This document shows, piece after piece, positions 24,714 to 37,648 of a stretch of 64,000 bases of DNA. A program made the position numbers and the translations under genes. Positions within the stretch are counted from its first letter, which is position 1; each line of letters begins with the position of its first letter. Source of the stretch: Gossypium raimondii (lineage: Eukaryota > Streptophyta > Magnoliopsida > Malvales > Malvaceae); contig NC_068565.1 of NCBI RefSeq assembly GCF_025698545.1, positions 372,001-436,000 on the forward strand, read 5' to 3'. The notes beneath the pieces are model-generated. The model did not search any database, was not told where the DNA came from, and was given only the letters and a program-made list of their open reading frames with translations.

Positions 24714-27700
24714 ATGTCGTCCGCCGTATTCTCCGCCGTCCGATCTTTCTCTGTTTTCGTCTTCGTTTTACTCTTCCTCTCCCTCGCTTTCGCTTCCGAG
24801 TCAGATCACAAGGTAAAAAATCAAGTACTATTCGGTAACGCTTTAGATCTCGTGTTTTTTTTTTCGGTGTAATTTCTTGATTTCGAATTTAGATCTTTTG
24901 CATTTCCTTGTAATGTATTCGAATCGCATTTGTTATGAATGGAGAACTTAGATAGTAATCGTTTCTTTTTTTAAACGTGTTTGATGTTTAGCTTTCATTG
25001 ATGTGGTTGTATTGTTAGGTTTCTGTAAGTTCTTGTTTTGTTCTTGTAGTATCAACCCGATGATCCAATTACTCTATGGGTGAATAAAGTTGGTCCGTAC
25101 AATAATCCACAAGAAACATATAACTATTACAGCCTTCCGTTTTGTCAACCGGGTACTAATCCTGCTCACAAATGGGGTGGTCTTGGTGAGGTCCTTGGTG
25201 GAAATGAACTGATTGATAGCCAAATTGATATGAAGTTTCAAAGTACGCTTTCTTTTCTTCTTGTTTGATTCGTAATTTTGATTGCTTTTTTTTTCTTTCT
25301 AATAATTAATTTTGATTTCTTTATTCTTCAACAGAGAATGTGGACAGAGGTACCATTTGTCAATTGGAACTTGATGAAGCAAAGGTCAGACAGTTCAAGG
25401 ATGCAATTGAGAGCAGCTACTGGTTTGAATTCTTTGTGGGTATGTTTAGCTTTTCATTATTTTGTATGAAAATAATAAACTGGCATAGGTTGGTCTCAAA
25501 AGATATTGATACTTGATATATCAGTTGCGTACTTAAAATCCCTGGATCTAAAAGCATTGGAAGCATTGAGTGGATATGTTAGCTGCATCACATTCCTTGG
25601 CTCACATAATGGATGAAAATTGTTTTCTCGTAAAATTTTTCTACAAGATTTTGCCTCCTTGGGATCTATACTTAAAACGTAGGTTATATTATTATTATTT
25701 TGCTTAACTCAAAGAAGACATAAGTTTTTTATCTGCATTATAAAATTCTTTAGGAGTATACCAATTTCACATCCTTTACTGGATACATGATTACAGATAG
25801 TTGCATAATGCAAGCTAGAAATACATTTCAAATCATGTAAGTAGATGCAGAGAGCATGGATGCTTGAGTGTTACTTTCTTTGTATTGTTTGTTCATTCAC
25901 AGTAAGGGGTTCTTTGTCTGATATGGCTTACTTTGTGGAGCACTGACTCTTTGTTGTCCTTGTCTTTATTGTTGACGCAATTTCTCGTGCTCTTCGCAAT
26001 GCTGGAAGTTCAGATGATCTGCCTTTATGGGGTATGCCTTACTCTACTTTTTCTGATTTTTATTTGGTCTGGTAATCCTTATATGCTTTGTTACTGAAGA
26101 CTATCTTTAAACTTTTTTAGGCTTTGTTGGCGAGCTGCATCCCGATAGGAATAGTGAAAATGGCAAGCATGTCCTCTACACACATAAGAATATTGTTATT
26201 AAATACAATAAGGATCAGGTTGTTTCTTCTGACATAGTCATGATTTCTGTTCCATTTTTTGGAATCGGCTGTTGTTGACTGTTCTATCTTGCAGATTATT
26301 CATGTCAATCTCACTCAGGAGAGTCCAAAACAACTGGAAGCAGGGAGAACCCTGGACATGACATATTCTGTTAAATGGCTTCCAACTAATGTGACTTTTG
26401 CTCGTCGCTTTGATATTTACTTAGACTATCCTTTCTTTGAGCACCAAGTAAGTAGACATTATTGGTGATAGTTTCCCCTTTATGAGATTCTTTTTTGTTA
26501 CTACTGCAACAAAATATTTTATTTATTGCACAACTCTTGCATTAGGTTGTTTTATTTTCTTTTAAATCATCAAGTGCTTTAAATACATGATGCAATATGC
26601 AGATCCATTGGTTCTCTGTTTTCAATTCATTCATGATGGTTATCTTTCTCACTGGTTTGGTGTCAATGATCTTGATGCGAACTTTGAGAAATGACTATGC
26701 GAAGTATGCTCGGGAAGATGATGATCTGGAAACTTTGGTGATATTACTTGCCCCCCTTTCCTTTTTGCTCTTCTTTAAGAAAATTATTTTTTTTTCCCTG
26801 AAAATTCATGTTTTTCTTGCTATTTCCTATGTTCTCAGGAGAGGGATGTGAGTGAAGAGTGTGGTTGGAAACTGGTCCATGGTGATGTTTTTAGGCCTCC
26901 TAGCAATTTGGCTTTGCTTTCTGCTGTTGTTGGCACAGGTGCTCAGCTAGCGTTGCTTGTTCTCCTTGTCATCTTATTGGCAATTGTGGGAACTTTGTAT
27001 GTTGGGTATGTTGAGAAGACAATAATGAAATTCAAAATTCGTGGGAGCTGTCAAAACATATTTTTTCATGATTTCTGTTTTTTGAGCTTTTCTATTCATA
27101 GCATTGTCAACTTCAACCATAATTTTTGTTGTCTTTCCCCTCGTTTTTGTTGTTGATAATGGTGAACTACATTGTCTGCTGGTTTTGGCATTTCATTTTT
27201 CAGCATTTTGATTGCTATAATCTCATATACTAATTATCTTGTTCAGAAGAGGAGCAATTGTCACTACCTTTATACTGTGTTATGCTTTTACATCATTCAT
27301 TTCTGGTTATGTGAGTGGTGGAATGTACTCACGAAATGGGGGTACGTGCTTAATCCCTTCCATTCTGGCTTGCATTTAGTCTCTCTCGTTGTTGGCCGGC
27401 TTTCATTCTAAAAAGTTGGGTTCTGTGTTTTTCAGGTAAAAATTGGATAAAGTCAATGATCCTTACAGCATCTCTGTTCCCATTTTTGTGCTTTGGGATT
27501 GGATTCCTCCTGAACACAGTTGCTATATTTTATGGATCTCTAGCAGCTATTCCTTTCGGTACAATGGTGGTTGTTTTTGTAATTTGGGCTTTCATTTCCT
27601 TCCCCTTGGCGCTTCTTGGTACAGTTGTTGGAAGAAACTGGAGTGGTGCTCCAAATAATCCATGCCGTGTAAAGACCATTCCTCGCCCAATTCCAGAGAA

Positions 27701-28819
27701 GAAATGGTATCTTACACCCTCTGTGGTCTCTATGATGGGAGGACTTCTTCCATTTGGGAGCATATTCATTGAAATGTATTTTGTCTTCACATCCTTCTGG
27801 AATTACAAGGTGAAATTCTTTTTCCTACGTTTTGATTGCTTGATAATGAGCCCTTTTTTTGGAAATTGAATCATATTTGCAATTCTTTATTCAAAAGCTT
27901 TTGGATGCATGTTCGATAACTTAAAGGAGTCTCTCTTACTCCTAATGTTACCTTCATAATGTCTTTGACAATACTATCCGGAAAACATAATAGTCAAATA
28001 TAGGCAAACTCGAACTGGAGTAGCCTTCCACACTTATGTATGTTGTAAAATCGGAAATAAAATTTGTAGGGTTATAGTGATTACTAGAACAGTCTTAATT
28101 TATACGACATGGAAGTTGTCAGTCCATTTCATGTAATTTCATATGCAATATACTTTTGTTTTGCAGGTTTATTACGTCTATGGTTTTATGCTGCTGGTCT
28201 TCCTGATTCTCATCATTGTAACCATTTGCGTTACGATCGTGGGGACATATTTCTTGCTAAATGCTGAGAACTATCACTGGCAGTGGACATCATTCTTCTC
28301 TGCTGCCTCAACAGCTATTTACGTGTATTTGTACTCCGTATACTACTACTCCGTGAAAACCAAGATGTCAGGCTTCTTCCAGACCAGCTTCTACTTCGGA
28401 TACACTTTGATGTTTTGTCTTGGTTTGGGAATCCTCTGTGGTGAGTTTCAAAAATATATATAAATTATCATAATTGTAATAAAAATAAGCATTTTCTCTC
28501 GTGACTTTTCCGGCACAGTACCAAGTCCTGCCAAAAAAATTTTGGATCGTTTTCCTTGGCTAAAATTTCAGACATTTTTGAAGAACTAGTTGGGATGTCT
28601 CGAAACATCTGTAGATTACATGAAAGTTTGCACAACACAAACCATTTTTATCATGTCGCTTATGGAAAGGGGGTTGTGCACGTGTTGTTTGCTGTTTATT
28701 ATGTCATCTTTTTTCATGTTATTTAATATTACTTCCTTTTTAAATACGCAGGAGCCATTGGTTTTCTCGGTTCGAACTTGTTCGTAAGGAGGATCTACAG
28801 AAATATCAAGTGTGATTAA
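24714..28819 (+). CDS. TMN1: Transmembrane 9 superfamily (nonaspanin) protein, TMN1/EMP type
   Basis: Twelve exons join in frame: 24714-24812, 25050-25242, 25335-25439, 26014-26031, 26121-26218, 26295-26447, 26603-26737, 26839-27005, 27247-27341, 27436-27809, 28167-28440 and 28752-28819. They total 1779 nt, or 592 residues, close to Arabidopsis TMN1 (At1g10950). Residues 1-28 are a signal peptide. A luminal domain of about 240 residues ([26 protein letters not shown]) is followed by nine membrane segments, with conserved [19 protein letters not shown] and [10 protein letters not shown]. The C-terminal residues are KCD, fitting the K-x-D/E signal that retains plant TMN proteins in the Golgi through COPI. 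One exon is only 18 nt, so gene finders may miss it. The family acts in endosome/Golgi sorting. Confidence 0.95.
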
Positions 28820-30013
28820 ACCTTTTGTTGTCAGAAACTAGAACCATCGGTGCTTCCATGAGCTTTTCTTTCTTTTTTTTTTCTAGTTGTCGAGGCAATA
28901 AACATCGAGAGGAAGCTTTCAGGTATAGAGACCCCATCAAAGCCTTCAAACGAAATCACAGGGTTTAACAGTAGGTATGTACTCTCGGTTCCATGGGCCA
29001 CGGTAAACCCCACGATTTTTGTTTCGCCTTTTTCCTTTTTTCACCCGGGTTTGTAATAGGAAGCCCTGATTTAGAAATTCAGATCATTGTTTTATAATTC
29101 AAAAGCTAGCTTTTTTAAAAAAAAAATTAAAACTCCCCTCATTTTGTTATATACTATTTGCATACATAGATATGCTTTCTGTGTAAGAATTGAAACTGTG
29201 ATGATCGGTTAAATTCCCTTTGGATTTGTTTTTCTTATTTGCCCTTATTTTGGGTGTAAGGTTGGATCATTATGTGTTTAGGTTATTTGTCATTTCAGGG
29301 TTTGGATCAATTCGGATTCTAGTTCGAGAGAATTTACGCAAGTCAAAATGAATTTGAGATTGAATTGAAATTTTTGAATCTTTAGTCCAAAAAATTTGAA
29401 TTAAACATTAACATTAACTTGTTCATCCATTCAAGCTAAAATTCAAATAAAAGGTTCTCAATTTTATTTAGGAGATATCAATTTATTTATCACTCCTATA
29501 ATTACGGTTAGACTCAAACCAAAGTAAGCATATTAGTGGCCAAAGTTCTGAGAGCCAAATTTACTTTTAATTTAAGCTCATCATTAAGTTTATTTTTATC
29601 CTTAAACTGTCAAAATTTTGTAACGAGGCAACTAACACCCCTAGATTGAGCACGTTATCATACTTCTACGTTTTCCAAGTTTTTTTCCTAAACCGAATTA
29701 AACCAATATTTATCTAATGAATGTTTCATAAATTTTTTCACAATTTTTTAAAACCAAACAATTGTTAGCACCAATAGAGAAAAAAATCAAAGAAAAACTA
29801 ATTTTATTGGTGCTAACAATAAATTTTTGGTAAAAAAAAAAGACTCCAATCTCTCTTAAATTCGAAATTGAGTAAATTAGTCCTTAAAAAAGACTTAACA
29901 ATTTAGTCTCTGTCAATTTTAAAAGCGTGTAAGTAAGAACATAAAATAACGCCAATAATGTTTTCTGTCCAAAAATCCTACGTGGCAAAAAGAAAACAAT
30001 ATTCTCACATTTT
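28820..30013. other. 3'-3' spacer between TMN1 and COBRA-like genes
   Basis: This convergent spacer contains the TMN1 3' untranslated region and AT-rich DNA. It has no gene. A duplicated fragment of the COBRA-like 3' end lies at 29740-29805 and is listed separately. Confidence 0.6.
29740..29825 (-). repeat. Duplicated fragment of the COBRA-like gene 3' end, with hairpin
   Basis: The stretch from 'caattttttaaaaccaaacaattgttagcacc' to 'atcaaagaaaaact' matches 'cattttttagaagcaaacaattgttagcact...atcaaagaaaggct' at about 30006-30068, which encodes the last residues of the COBRA-like protein. Read on the minus strand the copy still resembles SLLVLTIV. It also forms a 15-bp perfect inverted repeat, TTGTTAGCACCAATA with TATTGGTGCTAACAA. 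Confidence 0.7.
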
Positions 30014-32984
30014 TTAGAAGCAAACAATTGTTAGCACTAATAAAGAGAGAACGATCAAAGAAAGGCTAAATATAGGACCATTTCCACCATTGTTAGGCAA
30101 CGTTGGGTACTGATCTGGAAGCGGCATAACACATTCATCACCATTAAACAAAACCCTTGTCGGAAAACCCCATCCTTGTCTGAAACTCAGAAAATCTTCG
30201 CCTTTACGCATCAACATCTCGGTTTGCACGTACCCGTTTTCACCTTCCTGCAACAACATGTCGTTGTAATAACGAATCCCCCAAAACATCCCCGAATCAT
30301 CTGCCAAATTCAGGACTCGTGTGAGTTAAGGCAAAGGCAGGAAATTGTTTTAAGGAGGCTACAAAATGAATACAATTTTTTTGGAGGATGTAATTTTATC
30401 ATTACACTAACTTGTTAAAAAATAAAGAAATTATATAAGCAATTATTTACTTTTGAGAGACCAAGGCCACTACCTGACCCCTTTATCCGCCCTTGCGTGT
30501 GAGTGTCTAATACAAGTATGTTCATTTTTCTTTTGACAAAAATAAATTTAGCTCATAATATTTGTACATTTTATCATTTTGCTCTTATCCTTTTTTTAAA
30601 AAAAAAAATATTTTGACTCTTAACCTTCAAATTTTAGTCAAATTGAATTGACTCCAAATAAAAAGTTGACTGAACTGTTAAAATTTTTATAGTATTGATG
30701 TGATAGTCTATATGTACTTCATTTCTAACATCGATATTTTAAAAAAATTATAAACCTTTTAAACTTTTGTTGAATTTTTAATATTTTTATTAATTTTTTA
30801 AAACCTTATAAAAACTAATAAAAATATTAAAATTTTCAACAAAAGTTCAAAAAATCATGTTCATATAGACCATCACGTCAATGCTATTAAAATATTTATA
30901 GTTCAGACATCTTTTCATCCAAAACAAAAGGTTCTAAAAGAAAATAAGGACAAAAATTACAAAATAAGTAAATATTAGCAACAAAATTTATAGTTATGCC
31001 ATTTTCCCAAGATCTCCATGCATTCATGGAGATTTTAGAGATGCATCTGACATGAGTACCGGACATCAATATTTAGAAAAGAAAATTAAAACATCAGTAT
31101 TTAGTAATAATGAACTTTTTTTGAACTTACTGATATGCCCATATGGATTAAGTGGCTCATAATTGAAGCTGAAAACTTGTGTCAAGTTTTTCAAATTTGG
31201 GTGTACTGCCTCCAAATTCCATTGACTGTAATTCTTCAATATATTCCTATTATTCAAAGTTACTTTCACCCTCCAATATTGTTTGTAACTTTGCTTTATA
31301 TGCCAATGTATTCGTATCGGACACATATGTGACGAACATCTTATTAGTGCCGGTAACTGTTGATTCCAGTCTCTCGTTTCTTGCAACACCGGTGGCGTTT
31401 CCCCGAACCTATTCATAAGACATATAAGTATATATGTTCAAATGCACATACAATGGCAGATATGGGATTAAATTTTGGGGGCCCTAGTAAAATTTTCAAA
31501 AACTTTTAAGAGGTTAAAGAGAACTTTAAAAAGAATTGGGGGTCTAGTTAAAATTTTTAATTTTTTTTGTGAGATTAATTAGTGATAATTTCCAAAAAAT
31601 TTAAGAGAGTTTTGATTAAAATTTTCAAAAATTTGGGAAAATTTTCTAAAAACTTCAAGGGAGATATGGGATTTTCCCAAAATTTTATATTCATATCTGT
31701 ATCCGAATAAAAAAGAGGAGAGATTTAAGAGGAATTTTTACTTGACACATTTGGATGCATGGCAACTGCAGCTGCATTTAGGGCAAGGGACAATGGTTGT
31801 GTTGTAGAATGCTGATAAGGAAACACAGCACTGTGGTGAACTTGATGCCACGAATTGGGAGTACATACATGTAATATTCCATGTTCCTGCAACACAATAC
31901 ATACCACATTTGTGAGATACATGACTCTCGAAAGCTTATTATAATAGTTGAAATCCGAGTCAAATCTGGCATTGTTATAATAGTTGAAACCCTAGTTGAA
32001 ACTTGAGTCTAATCTCAAATTGAAACCTAAATCTATTGCGAAAGAAACTAGTTGATGAACACGGGTTTAGTTTAGTTAGCACATACAATCACCTCCAATA
32101 AAATAGACTAACTACTTGGTTCACGCCTATGTTCATCACCTTTGGCAATAACTTAGGGGAATGTATCAAACACTGACTTACCGAGAGCCTGAGTCCACCT
32201 ACGGCCACTATCCGAACTATACCGACTCGGCGGAACCCGAACCGGTTGCCCACAAGTATAACCCGAAACTCCGAAGCTAAAATTCCCTGGCATTTTGAAC
32301 CCATCTGAACTATTGACAGCCCCAATTTGCATCACAAAAATTGCAGCATAGTTACTAGGGTCTTGAACCATTGAAGACAATACTCCCCCCTTGCAACAAT
32401 TACTTGTTTTCATGTTGAATGAGGCTTCTGGTAATAGATCAATAATCATTGGTTGCTTTTCACAACAATGAGGGAGGTTTTCACCTCCTTTGAACCTCGA
32501 ACAATTGCCTTGCTCGGTTGCCTCCGCACCGAGCATGCTCATAATCGCCTCGTCACCTTGCCATTCCCAACCAAGCTGCCACCCCGGCCGCTCTATATGG
32601 CGGTATAATTGGAAGTTAAATATCGATACCCTCACCTGCAAATACAAATAAATAGGTCGAGTATCAATTACAAAACCCTAAATACTATACAAATATATGA
32701 ACATCATAAATATATATATATATAGATAAAACTTACATCATTTGTATCAGGATTAGATTGCAAAAGATCCCATTTAATAGTTATGTTGCCATGAGGATCC
32801 AAAGGATCATATCCATCTGCATTTTCAATTAAAAAATATTCCAATAAATATACATTTTCAATAAAATTCAACACTTAAAATTAAAACACTTACTTGAAGG
32901 TGAAACTGATATCAAAATAAAGAAGGAGATCAAACTGAATACCATATCTACTGATCTTTGAACACCAAAGTAAAACTGGGCCAT
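30014..32984 (-). CDS. COBRA-like GPI-anchored protein (COBL, possibly COBL6-like)
   Basis: Six exons join in frame: 32894-32984, 32737-32816, 32182-32635, 31742-31886, 31131-31408 and 30014-30300. They total 1335 nt, or 444 residues, typical for COBRA proteins. There is a hydrophobic signal segment (VFSLISFFILISVSPSS), then the family start GYDPLDPHGNITIKWD, FQLYRHIERPGWQLGWEW and CSRFKGG..LPHCCEKQP. The hallmark CCVS follows, then CPKCSCSCHASKC, SSHMCPIRIHWHIK, FSFNYEPLNPYG and VLFNGDECVMP. The C-terminus is hydrophobic (GPIFSLSLIVLSLLVLTIVCF minus its ends), as needed for a GPI anchor. COBRA proteins act at the cell surface in orienting and assembling cellulose. A second possible start, MVFSLIS, lies 13 codons downstream. 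Several N-x-S/T glycosylation sites are visible. The subgroup is uncertain. Confidence 0.92.
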
Positions 32985-34274
32985 TTCCAAAACTCCAAAT
33001 TTAATTAAAATTAGTCCTTCTGAATATATATATATATATATATATGAACCTTGAATATATCTTCTTGTGAATAATATTTCTGTTCACTTATCACCAAAAA
33101 AAAATTTAAGGAATAAATTGTAAATAATTTAGTGATAAGAATTTTCTTGGATTTTCCAGAGTTTGGGTGTAAGTGTTATACATTTTTATATAAATTTTAT
33201 TTTTATCACCTTTATATCCTTGGATTAATTTCTTTAAAAATTATATATTTTGGAAAAACTAATGATATTAAAATCAATATTTAACCTAATTTAAGAGATC
33301 AAATTTAATAAATCTAAATTCAATTTCAACCTTTTACCCTAATTTCATATTATAAATTTTATGTCAAAAGAAAATATAGAAGATGAATTTTATGCATATA
33401 AATTTGGCTGGCAAAATTGTCATTAGAAAAACAATAAGATCAATATCATCATTGAATGATAAAGATCACTATTTCTTTTGTCGTATTTATCAAATTAGAA
33501 ATTGTGATAATTAAAAATATTAACAAAAATAATTTAAAAGGGTGACATCGACACCCATTTTTATTTCATAAAAAATAGTTGAGTTATTTTATTTTTATAA
33601 TTTTATATTTTTAATAGTTTATAATTATACTTTTTTAATATTTAGAATAATGATTGAAGTGATAATGCATGAACGTTGAAGGTGAAATCGATAGAACTTT
33701 TTAGAAATAAACTCAACTTGATAGAATATGAAAAATATTATAGGCTAAATTTATTAACATTCCAATCAAAAGAAGGCCACGTTAGCATTCTGGTGACCAC
33801 ATATATTTTAATAGTAGAGTAACTAGAATTGAGAATTCACGTGTAAAAAGTGGGTGAAAAGGGGGTGCAATTCGACCCACTTTTACTTTATAGGAGCGTA
33901 GTTTGATAGATTGATGACCTTATTTTTACGGTTTAAAACAATCCATTCTCGTAAATATTATTTTAATAAAAAACCCTCAAAATTTTCAAAATATTTTGAT
34001 TAATCCCTTATCATTTAATTATAATGGTATACGAAATGAATTTACTTCATTAAATAAAATTTAAAGGAAGAATTATATGAAACAATGACGTCACATCGTC
34101 TATATCCCTTTTTCTAATAGTTTTTTCATTCTAAATTTCAGTTTTCTAAAGCTTTTGGTTTAATAGCCCTACTTTTGGTTTTTACATGGCTGAGAACTGG
34201 AGATTCCGCCATTAAAGTTTGAGGGGGTTCACTGTGTATAAATCTGGATAAATTCAAATCTTTGATAGTTATTG

Positions 34275-34755
34275 TAGGTTAAATTCTACTAGTAGTCCCT
34301 TACTTTATAAAAGTTATGGATTTGGTCCTTATACTTTTCAAATTGGTCAATTTGACTCCCTGTACTTTTCGAATTTTGAAATTTTAATCTTGACCCAAAT
34401 TTGGTTAAATTCAATTACTATCTCTAATTGAATCATTTTAAGTCCTTATACTTTTGATTTTTAAAATTTTAATCTTGAAACAAACAACGGTCGTTAATTT
34501 ATTAACTGGATTTTTAGTGAGTAATATGTGGAAATAGCATGCTAACATGACATTATATACATATGATGATATTTTTGTCGTACTGCATTTTGAAAATAGT
34601 AGAACTTAACTTAATAAATTTAACAGTTATCGTTTGACAATGACTGAAATTTTAAAATTTTAAAAGTATATATATGGACTAAAATGACCAAATTAAAGTA
34701 TAGGGTTTAAATCCGTAACTTTTGTAAAGTACATGGACTAATGGAAGAATTTAAC
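34275..34755. mobile_element. Inverted-repeat MITE with GGTTAAATTCT ends
   Basis: It begins GGTTAAATTCTACTAGTAGTCC and ends with the inverted form 'ggactaatggaagaatttaacc'. Inside, the phrases 'tagtccctta...aaaagttatggatttgg' and 'ttaaatccgtaacttttgtaaag' are also mirrored. No target duplication is clear. It is noncoding. Confidence 0.6.
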
Positions 34756-35093
34756 CAAAAACAAAATATTTAAATAAAGTCTTCATCTTTTTGGTCAAAT
34801 TCATAGAGTTATATCAGCACTGATATTTAATTTTAATGTTTAATTTTGAGGTTTTTTTTATCAGGGCACCCAAGTTTGGTTTAATGTCCAGATTGGTACT
34901 TGATTTTTTTTTCAATTTGACAGTTGAGTTTTTTTTGTCCCATTTAAGCAAATGAGTTTTCAATATTCATTTTGATACCTGTGTTTTTTTACTTGACCAA
35001 ACATGCCACATGATGCCGTTTGATTTGGGTATCAATTTGAATATTGAAGCCAAATTCAAGTACCGTATTAACTCTTTTTAATTATTATTTTTT

Positions 35094-35623
35094 GGGTAAA
35101 CTACACCCAAGGTCACTAAACTATTAGTACATTTACGTTTTGGTCTCAACTTCAAAAAGTTACAAAAATGGTCACTAAAATATTCAAAAGTTTTCATTTA
35201 AGTTACTAAGTTGTTAAAGTCATTGTAATATGACTTTCTTTGTTCATACCACCTACACGAAACAAAAGCTCTCCTTTCCTTTCTACAGTTTAGTTTTTTT
35301 TTTATGAAACAACTTTGAACGTCATAAATTGCGAACCGAAATCTAAACAGTTTTATTCTCCGATCTCCGACATTAATTACCAAATTGACTTAAATTTAAG
35401 GTATGTTCTTCTACTTGTCGATGGGTACTGATATATTGTACCAATTGTTGAACCGTTGTTTGGAGCTCACTAGACAGACTTTAAAAAAAGAAGAAGCAAA
35501 AACAGCCCAGTGACTTAAATGAAAACTTTCGAATAGTTTAATGACCATTTTTTAAATTTTTAAAGTTGAATGATAAAAACATAAACTTACTACTAGTTTA
35601 GTAACCTTGAATATAGTTTACCC
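35094..35623. mobile_element. GGGTAAACTACACC-family element (non-autonomous DNA transposon)
   Basis: The 530-bp copy runs from GGGTAAACTACACCCAAGG to 'gtaaccttgaatatagtttaccc'. Its arms of about 130 bases are inverted repeats ('ggtcactaaactattagtac' and 'tactagtttagtaacc'). The centre contains the family phrase around 'gaaacaactttgaacgtcataaattgcgaaccgaaatc'. There is no transposase. Sister copies are listed separately. Confidence 0.75.
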
Positions 35624-36077
35624 TTAACTTTTTTATGGCCAAGGCAGTGGCGTGAGTGACGTGGTGGACGGACGTTTCCGCTTTGAAAACCTGGCGTCAG
35701 ATTATTCTGTCGCGCGCTTAATACCATGCAAAGCATACGTCCACATTATTCAGACTGTTTGGCCAACTTTTTTTTTTTCTTTTTAGAGTTAATGCATTTT
35801 TTGGTATTTTAATCTTTCTAATATTTAAAAAATTAATATTTTAGTCTTCATATATTAATTTTATTATTATTGGAATTACATGATTTATTGATGGCTGACG
35901 TGATATTAAATCAAATATAAAATAAATAAATTTACAAAGTTAACCAAGTAAATGTAAAAAATAAAAATTGATTTTGCTTTTATTCAAAATTGTTTTTTTA
36001 TTTTATTAATTTATTTTCTGTACATAGTTATTGTATTTAAATTATTATTTATAGTAGTTTTAATATATTTGTTTATT

Positions 36078-36213
36078 GAGTCTTATCTCGATTGACATCG
36101 GTATTATTGTCCGTGTAGGAGGACGTAAGTTCAAGTGCGCTGAAGCTTATTATTCTCATATTTATAAGGGTTGAAGAGGAGCTATGGATAGTTCTAAATA
36201 TTGTATCAAAACG
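36078..36213 (+). repeat. SINE-like tRNA-derived copy
   Basis: A tRNA-like head (TCTCGATTGACATCGG, then box-B-like AAGTTCAAGTGCGC) is followed by 'tattctcatatttataagggttgaagagg'. It is the plus-strand counterpart of the copies at 6597 and 10680. Confidence 0.5.
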
Positions 36214-37615
36214 AACAGATATGATACGAAACTATAACGAGATTAATGTTAAAAATACAATTAATATATCTAAATTATTTTCAACTATTTGAATAATATT
36301 ACATTACATGAATTATAAAATAAAAATCGAGCAGCTTATATTAGGATCTTAAAAATAAATAAACAAATAATGCAAAGAGCCCAACAACTATAAATTTTAA
36401 AAGCCCGATTTTAATTTAATTGTACATATTTAAAGAAATGGATACATAAATTTATTTTCATATTGGATTAATATAATTATTTGTGTATGCGATATATTAA
36501 CATAAAGTGGTGCTAATTCGATAATGTTGCCAATTATTTGTGAAAACTGAATCAAATCAAAATTTCATGTATTAAATTGTACAAAAGCAAAGTTCACGTA
36601 TGGCATTGCATATTGAATCAAAGTTCGTGTATAGTTTTAATATTCATTTGAAAATATATTTTTAAAAATTAAATCGCTACATCAATTAATAATGGACCAC
36701 TCACATTCTTTAAAATGTTGCAATAATAATATCAACCAATTAAAATCGATTAATTTAGATTTGTTTAATTATTTTTCTTATCATATTATTGTAGTTTATA
36801 AAATTAATAAATTTAGGAATAAATTTCGTTAAAAAAGAAATAAATAAAATTTATTTTTTTATATAAAATTGACTTTGGAGATGGACTTGTAGCTTAATTT
36901 AGTCATCTGCAAGAATTCTAATAGTTGTTTACTTCTCAAAACTTGCTTTTAATAGTTTCATTAAGGTTAAGTTATGGATTTAATTTTGTATTTTAATTCG
37001 TTCATTTTTAATGATGTTTAAATTAAATTGACCGATTGGATCAAGAATTGATCCAGATAGATGTTATATTAATTGACCCGTGAATCATTCGGAACTGGTT
37101 GAACTAAGGAAAAAAAAAACCAATTGAATTGATGATCGAACCGATCTTTTTCATAATTTTTAAATAATTTCATTAATTAAATCACACAAATCAATCAAAT
37201 CACCATTATCTAAACTGGACCAGTTGCAAGGAAGCACTTCAGAGCAGTTGAGCCAATTTTTTATAAATATTTTAATAATTTATTTAATTCTAAAAATGTT
37301 GTCATTGTCAAAAAAAATAATTTCTACCACATCGTGTGGCGTGGCGTAATTTCATTGTACTTATAAAACGGTTTCTCTTTTAGTATACACATCAAAAGGA
37401 GACCATTGTTCGAGAAGATACACGACATCGCCTTGAATTTTTAATAATAGCTTAACCTGCAATCTTCCAAGACATTAGAAAAACATTAATACCAACACCT
37501 AAGAAACTTGGAAGACTTCCCAACGGAAATTACTTGTCTTCCCCAGTCAACATTCTATAATTTTCCCACATTTTCCAGGAAAATCCCATGAAGATAAAAC
37601 CCCCACATAGCATTC

Positions 37616-37622
37616 TATATAT
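37616..37622 (+). promoter_or_regulatory. Candidate TATA box of the small B3 gene
   Basis: TATATAT lies 27-33 bases before the proposed ATG at 37649. That leaves almost no 5' leader, so the real start may be the downstream in-frame ATG at 37682 or the one in MELIFSK. Confidence 0.35.
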
Positions 37623-37648
37623 AGAGATATATGCGTGTGTGTATATGA

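Larger units (their letters stand above)
32985..37648. other. Intergenic spacer between divergent COBRA-like and B3 genes
   Basis: No gene is seen across about 4.6 kb of AT-rich DNA. It holds a (TA)n run near 33027-33046 in the COBRA-like promoter, several inverted-repeat elements (34275-34755, 35094-35623) and a SINE-like copy (36078-36213). Confidence 0.65.

Noticed and set aside
25439-26014. A missing exon in the 575-base intron of TMN1
   Set aside because: Joining across it with the 18-nt exon at 26014-26031 gives the conserved FFV..DLPLWGFVGE segment with no gap.
29757-29823. The 15-bp hairpin (TTGTTAGCACCAATA) as a possible microRNA precursor
   Set aside because: The stem is too short and the loop too A-rich for a plant microRNA precursor; it is better explained by the local duplication plus a second inverted fragment.
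30176-31418. Plus-strand open frames opposite the COBRA-like exons
   Set aside because: The minus strand encodes clear COBRA motifs with matching splice sites, so these are shadows.
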